DNA from: an uncultured Eremococcus sp.
Lineage (GTDB): Bacteria; Bacillota; Bacilli; Lactobacillales; Aerococcaceae
Length of the DNA: 64,000 nucleotides
Direction of reading: 5' to 3'
NCBI GenBank assembly: GCA_943914835.1
Contig: CALUDO010000003.1
Span: 1 to 64,000, forward strand
Positions 60,250-64,000 of this stretch are shown piece by piece (within the stretch, counting starts at the first letter, position 1; the number at the start of each line of letters is the position of its first letter). The notes below the pieces were generated by a model, which made no database searches, was not told the DNA's origin, and saw nothing but the letters and a program-made list of their open reading frames with translations. The position numbers and the translations under genes were made by a program.

Positions 60250-60923
60250 TTGTACTCACCTTCCAATTCATCCGAAATCAATCGTCCACTATCTAAGCGG
60301 ATGACCCGGTGTCTGAATTCATCAACCAACTGGTTGTTGTGGGTGCCCATAATGACTGTCGTCCCTTTTTGGTGGATTTTCTCCAAGAGGACAAAAATAT
60401 CTCGAGCTGTCTTAGGATCTAGGTTACCCGTCGGTTCATCAGCAATAATTATTGCTGGATCATTGGCAATAGCCCGAGCAATGGCTACCCTTTGCTGCTC
60501 TCCTCCAGATAGTTCATCCGGATATTGGTTAGCCTTATGGCTGAGCCCAACCAAGTCTAAGACCTGGGGCACCCTTTCCTTGATTACCTTAGACCGACTT
60601 CCAATGGCTTCTAACGCATAGGCAACATTTTCAAAAACCGTAAGCTTAGGTAAAAGTTTAAAATCCTGGAAAATCACACTAACATGGCGTCTTAACTGGG
60701 GGATTTCTCTTTCTTTAATAGCGTGGACTTGAAACCGTCCTACCGAAACCTTCCCCTTAGTTACATCTTCATCTCGGTAGAGCAATTTCATTAGGGTAGA
60801 CTTACCAGACCCACTTGGGCCTACAATATATACAAATTCCCCTTGTTCAATCCGCAAGTTGATGTTACGAAGGGCCCAGACTCCATTATCATACTGTTTA
60901 CTGACTTTTGTCATTTGAATCAT
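60246..60923 (-). CDS. ftsE: Cell-division ATP-binding protein FtsE
   Basis: 225 residues. Walker A IVGPSGSGKSTLMKLLYR, signature ELSGGEQQRVAIARAIAN, Walker B IIIADEPTGNLDP, H-loop MGTHN. Energises FtsX signalling to cell-wall hydrolases. Downstream of prfB in the usual secA-prfB-ftsEX order. Confidence 0.96.
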   Translation of the reverse strand: MIQMTKVSKQYDNGVWALRNINLRIEQGEFVYIVGPSGSGKSTLMKLLYRDEDVTKGKVSVGRFQVHAIKEREIPQLRRHVSVIFQDFKLLPKLTVFENVAYALEAIGSRSKVIKERVPQVLDLVGLSHKANQYPDELSGGEQQRVAIARAIANDPAIIIADEPTGNLDPKTARDIFVLLEKIHQKGTTVIMGTHNNQLVDEFRHRVIRLDSGRLISDELEGEYK

Positions 60924-61013
60924 TCTAACGTCACCACCTCATAAAGTAATCAATCATATAGACTTTAGCAAAACTATCTTAGGATAAAATAACAGTTTCG
61001 TATCAATTTCCTA

Positions 61014-62124
61014 TCATTCTGAGTGGGCCATGGACCACCGTAAGTAGGCCTCCATAAAGCCATTCAAATCCCCGTCCATGACTGCCTGGGTATTCCCCAC
61101 CTCATAGTCAGTCCGATGGTCCTTAACCATAGAGTAAGGGTGGAAGACATAGGATCTAATTTGAGACCCCCAACCAATTTCTAGCTGCTCTCCTTTAATA
61201 GCGGCTAATTCCTTTTGTCTTTCTTCTTCTGCCACTTGGAATAACTTTGCTCTTAAGAGGGCCATTGCCTGGTCCTTGTTCTGAAACTGTGACCGCTGCG
61301 CCTGGCTCTGGGTAATTATTCCTGTTGGAATATGGGTAATTCTCACAGCTGAATCTGTCTTATTTATATGTTGCCCCCCTGCTCCCGAAGCTCGGTAGGT
61401 ATCAATCCTTAAATCCTCCGGATTGATGTCCACTTCGACCGATTCGTCAATAACAGGAGTCACTTCAACAGAAGCAAAAGAAGTATGACGTCGACTATTA
61501 GAATCAAAAGGAGATATCCGCACCAAACGGTGAACCCCTTTTTCTGATTGGAGAAAGCCGTAAGCATTCTGACCCTTAATCTCTAGGGTCACACTCTTCA
61601 AACCAGCCTCATCTCCAGCCTGATAATCAATCACCTCAAGGCGGTAACCCTCTTGGTCAGCCCAGCGTTGATACATTCTAAGGAGCATGGATCCCCAATC
61701 TTGAGACTCCGTCCCCCCTGCTCCCGGATGAATTTCTAGGATAGCGTCAGCTCCATCATGATCACCCGATAGTAAGAGCTGGGTTTGATAGTCAGACAGG
61801 GACTTAGACAGATGGTCTACCAAGTCCTGGGCTTCATTCAGGATTTCCCCGTCCCCATCTTCGCTATAAAGGGCCAAGGCCATGTCAAGTTCTTCTATCT
61901 GATCTTCTAGCAGGTTAAAGGTGTGATAAGTCTCCTTAGCTTGGTTCAAAGCTGCGACAGTCTCCTGGGCTTGATCATTATCATCCCAGAAATCAGGAGC
62001 CAGCATCTGATTCTCGTAATCAGCAATATCTTCTTCTAAACGGTCTAAGTCAAAGAGACCCCCTAATACTTGCAACTTGGTCCTTAGCCTCAGTCAAAAA
62101 TTGTTTTATCTCGTAGATTTCCAT
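61014..62124 (-). CDS. prfB: Peptide chain release factor 2, made by programmed +1 frameshift
   Basis: 369 residues in two frames. Frame one: ATG at 62124 after GAGGGG, 24 codons (MEIYEIKQFLTEAKDQVASI then RGSL) ending at CTT-TGA (stop at 62050-62052). After a +1 shift the chain continues DLDRLEEDIADYEN to 61014. The GGQ motif (GAGGQHINKTDSAVRITH) and the domain-2 SPF region are present; RF2 reads UGA and UAA. The open frame in the second phase begins upstream by chance and is not the true start. Confidence 0.96.
62049..62064 (-). promoter_or_regulatory. prfB frameshift site
   Basis: AGGGGG (62059-62064), then TCT CTT TGA C on the minus strand: an internal Shine-Dalgarno a few bases before the CUU-UGA slip codon, the classical RF2 autoregulatory element. 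Low RF2 favours frameshifting. Confidence 0.95.
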
Positions 62125-62163
62125 AGAACCCCTCATTTCTGATTTGCCTTCTTCCTAGGAATA

Positions 62164-62212
62164 AAAAAGCAGGAGCCCAGACTGCCTGTAAGTCAGTCTC
62201 AGGCTCCCACCT
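62164..62212 (-). terminator. Terminator after secA
   Basis: Long imperfect stem (about 18 bp, GCAGGAGCCCAGACTG with CAGTCTCAGGCTCCCACC) and a T6 run on the minus strand; separates secA from prfB. Confidence 0.88.
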
Positions 62213-62224
62213 GAAATTATTGGA

Positions 62225-64000
62225 TTAAGCCCGTTGCATATTCTGACGAATTTGTGCTTTCATAATAAACCGGGTCACATCATATTCAATATCAGCCAAC
62301 ATATCCTCAAATCTTTGGTAACCTTCCATCTGGTATTCAGTTAAAGGATTGGTTTGAGCATAGGCTCTCAGTCCAACACTTTGTCGCAGATTATCCATCA
62401 TATCAATATGGTCAGTCCACTTAGAATCGACCACTCGTAGAATAATTACTTTCTCAAATTCTTTGATTTGTTCAGGTCCGTTCAATTGCGCAATTTTCTC
62501 ATCGTATCTTTGCTCAGCCAATTGATATAAGAATTCTTGCAGGTCCTTGCGTGTCTTCTTAGCGGTTAATTGGTCACGACTTAAGTCTTCAGGTCCAACT
62601 AAAACTGCATGGGCAAATTCTAGGAGTAGATCATAATTCCAATCCTTCTTATCGCCCTCAGTCGCTACATCAACTTGCCGATTAATTGTCCGTTGAATCA
62701 TGGCCTTCACATATGGGGTTAAAGGTTCTTCTGATTGAATTACACTTAGACGTTGCTTATAGATGACCTCTCTTTGTTCCCGCATAACCTCATCATATTC
62801 CAAAACATTCTTACGGGTATCATAGTTATTACCTTCTACCCGTTTTTGGGCAGATTCGACTTGGCGAGTCAACATCCGGTTCTTAATCGCTAAGTCATTA
62901 TCTTCTTCAGACTCACTCATCTTCTCCCAGAAAGCTTGGATGCGTTCAGAACCAAACCGGCGCATCAAATCATCTTCCAGTGATAAGTAGAACTGCGAAG
63001 CTCCTGGGTCTCCTTGACGACCAGCCCGTCCCCGTAACTGGTTATCAATCCGGCGCGATTCATGGCGTTCGGTCCCGATGACGCAAAGCCCTCCGACTTC
63101 CTTCACTCCAGAACCTAACTTAATATCAGTCCCACGCCCAGCCATATTGGTAGCGATGGTTACAGCGCCTTTCTGGCCAGCCTGCATCACAATTTCAGCT
63201 TCCTTAAAGTGGTTCTTAGCATTCAAGACTTCGTGAGGAATCCCTTCCTGTTTCAAAAGCTTGGACAGGTACTCTGATGTTTCAACCGCTACAGTCCCCA
63301 CTAGAATCGGTTGACCTGTAGCATGGCGTTCTTTAATTTCTTGGGTAACAGCCTTAAATTTAGATCGCAAATTAGGGTAAAGAAGGTCTGACTCATCTTC
63401 ACGGATAACTGGACGGTTGGTAGGAATTTGGACAACATCCATATTGTAGATTTCACGGAATTCTTCTTCCTCAGTCTTGGCTGTCCCAGTCATCCCTGAT
63501 AATTTCTCATACATACGGAAATAGTTCTGGAAGGTAATGGTAGCCATGGTCTTAGACTCATCTTCAATATGAACATTCTCCTTAGCTTCAATCGCTTGAT
63601 GAAGACCATCTGAGTAACGACGTCCCTCCATAATCCGACCTGTAAAGCCATCGACAATTTTAACCTTGTCTTCATCAACAACATAATCAATATCCTTGAT
63701 CATGATGTAGTTAGCACGTAGAGCCTGGTCAATATGGTGGACCAAGGCTGTATTATTAACATCATAAAGATTGTTCAATCGGAAGACCCGTTCAGCCTTG
63801 TCGACTCCTTCATCGGTTAAAACGATAGACTTAGAGGTTAAATCAATCGTATAGTCAGTATCTTCCTTGAGCCCCTTGACAAAGTAGTCTGCCCGGGTAT
63901 ACAAGGCGGTTGATTTACCAGCTTGTCCTGAAATAATCAGAGGCGTTCTCGCTTCGTCAATTAGAATAGAATCCACTTCATCGACGACCGCAAAATAAAG
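62225..64000 (-). CDS. secA: Preprotein translocase ATPase SecA (N-terminal part beyond window)
   Basis: 591 residues visible; the frame is open to position 64000. Starts inside the DEAD box (FAVVDEVDSILIDEARTPLI), followed by the preprotein cross-linking domain, GTGTAKTEEEEF, helicase motif GRGTDIKLG, ERHESRRIDNQLRGRAGRQG, and the helical scaffold and wing. The C-terminus is FIMKAQIRQNMQRA: the zinc-binding tail (CxCx8CH/C) found in many SecA proteins is missing. Position before prfB identifies it as the main SecA1. Confidence 0.96.
   Translation of the reverse strand, partial: LYFAVVDEVDSILIDEARTPLIISGQAGKSTALYTRADYFVKGLKEDTDYTIDLTSKSIVLTDEGVDKAERVFRLNNLYDVNNTALVHHIDQALRANYIMIKDIDYVVDEDKVKIVDGFTGRIMEGRRYSDGLHQAIEAKENVHIEDESKTMATITFQNYFRMYEKLSGMTGTAKTEEEEFREIYNMDVVQIPTNRPVIREDESDLLYPNLRSKFKAVTQEIKERHATGQPILVGTVAVETSEYLSKLLKQEGIPHEVLNAKNHFKEAEIVMQAGQKGAVTIATNMAGRGTDIKLGSGVKEVGGLCVIGTERHESRRIDNQLRGRAGRQGDPGASQFYLSLEDDLMRRFGSERIQAFWEKMSESEEDNDLAIKNRMLTRQVESAQKRVEGNNYDTRKNVLEYDEVMREQREVIYKQRLSVIQSEEPLTPYVKAMIQRTINRQVDVATEGDKKDWNYDLLLEFAHAVLVGPEDLSRDQLTAKKTRKDLQEFLYQLAEQRYDEKIAQLNGPEQIKEFEKVIILRVVDSKWTDHIDMMDNLRQSVGLRAYAQTNPLTEYQMEGYQRFEDMLADIEYDVTRFIMKAQIRQNMQRA

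Overview
This 64 kb window looks like a chromosomal core segment of a low-GC Gram-positive bacterium of the order Lactobacillales. The evidence is the gene content and order (S10 and str ribosomal operons, pth-mfd-rqcP-divIC-yabR-tilS-hpt-ftsH-hslO-dusB-lysS, rapZ-yvcK-whiA, hprK-lgt-gpsA-trxB, secA-prfB-ftsEX), strong AGGAGG-type ribosome binding sites, sigma-A promoters with 17-nt spacers, and the absence of sporulation genes between pth and lysS. A family such as Aerococcaceae is a plausible guess from the overall feel, but I cannot prove it without a search. I see no tRNA, rRNA, insertion sequence, prophage or CRISPR array. Of 60 genes, 57 lie on the minus strand; prdX, ldh and tyrS are isolated single-gene units on the plus strand.

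Layout, left to right (most genes read right to left). 1-2.9 kb: start of the S10 ribosomal protein operon (rpsJ, rplC, rplD, rplW, rplB) with a promoter and a 175-nt leader. 2.9-5 kb: queT, a queuosine-precursor transporter gene preceded by a recognisable preQ1-II riboswitch, and a multi-helix mechanosensitive-channel-like gene. 5-9.7 kb: str operon (rpsL, rpsG, fusA, tuf), tuf having its own promoter. 9.7-24.2 kb: a small acetyltransferase, prdX, then the long pth-to-lysS housekeeping cluster. 24.3-33.5 kb: ldh with a palindromic operator on its -10, the metG-tatD-rnmV-rsmA-veg cluster, a secreted NlpC/P60 hydrolase with a WalR-type box upstream, and tyrS. 33.5-36.5 kb: a two-component system followed by a flavodoxin-fold reductase and a 62-residue unknown protein. 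36.6-45.7 kb: ssb, rapZ-yvcK-whiA, pgcA, trxB, gpsA, lgt, hprK. 45.8-50.4 kb: a liaX-liaY-like envelope-stress pair and uvrA. 50.5-59.2 kb: a secreted fumarate-reductase-like flavoprotein and a phosphate-starvation locus (phoP, phoR, pstC, pstA, pstB, phoU, pstS). 59.3-64 kb: ftsX, ftsE, prfB with its programmed frameshift, and the C-terminal part of secA.

The most unusual feature is the PstS-type phosphate-binding protein at 52204-53232. The two halves of the canonical domain occur in reversed order (C-terminal half first, then an acidic Glu/Ser/Thr repeat linker, then the N-terminal half), as in a circular permutation, and the protein has an ordinary signal peptide without a lipoprotein cysteine. 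Two promoters of the locus (pstC and pstS) carry TTTACA direct repeats at exact 11-nt spacing, each ending 9 nt upstream of the -10 element, which ties them to the adjacent phoP-phoR pair.
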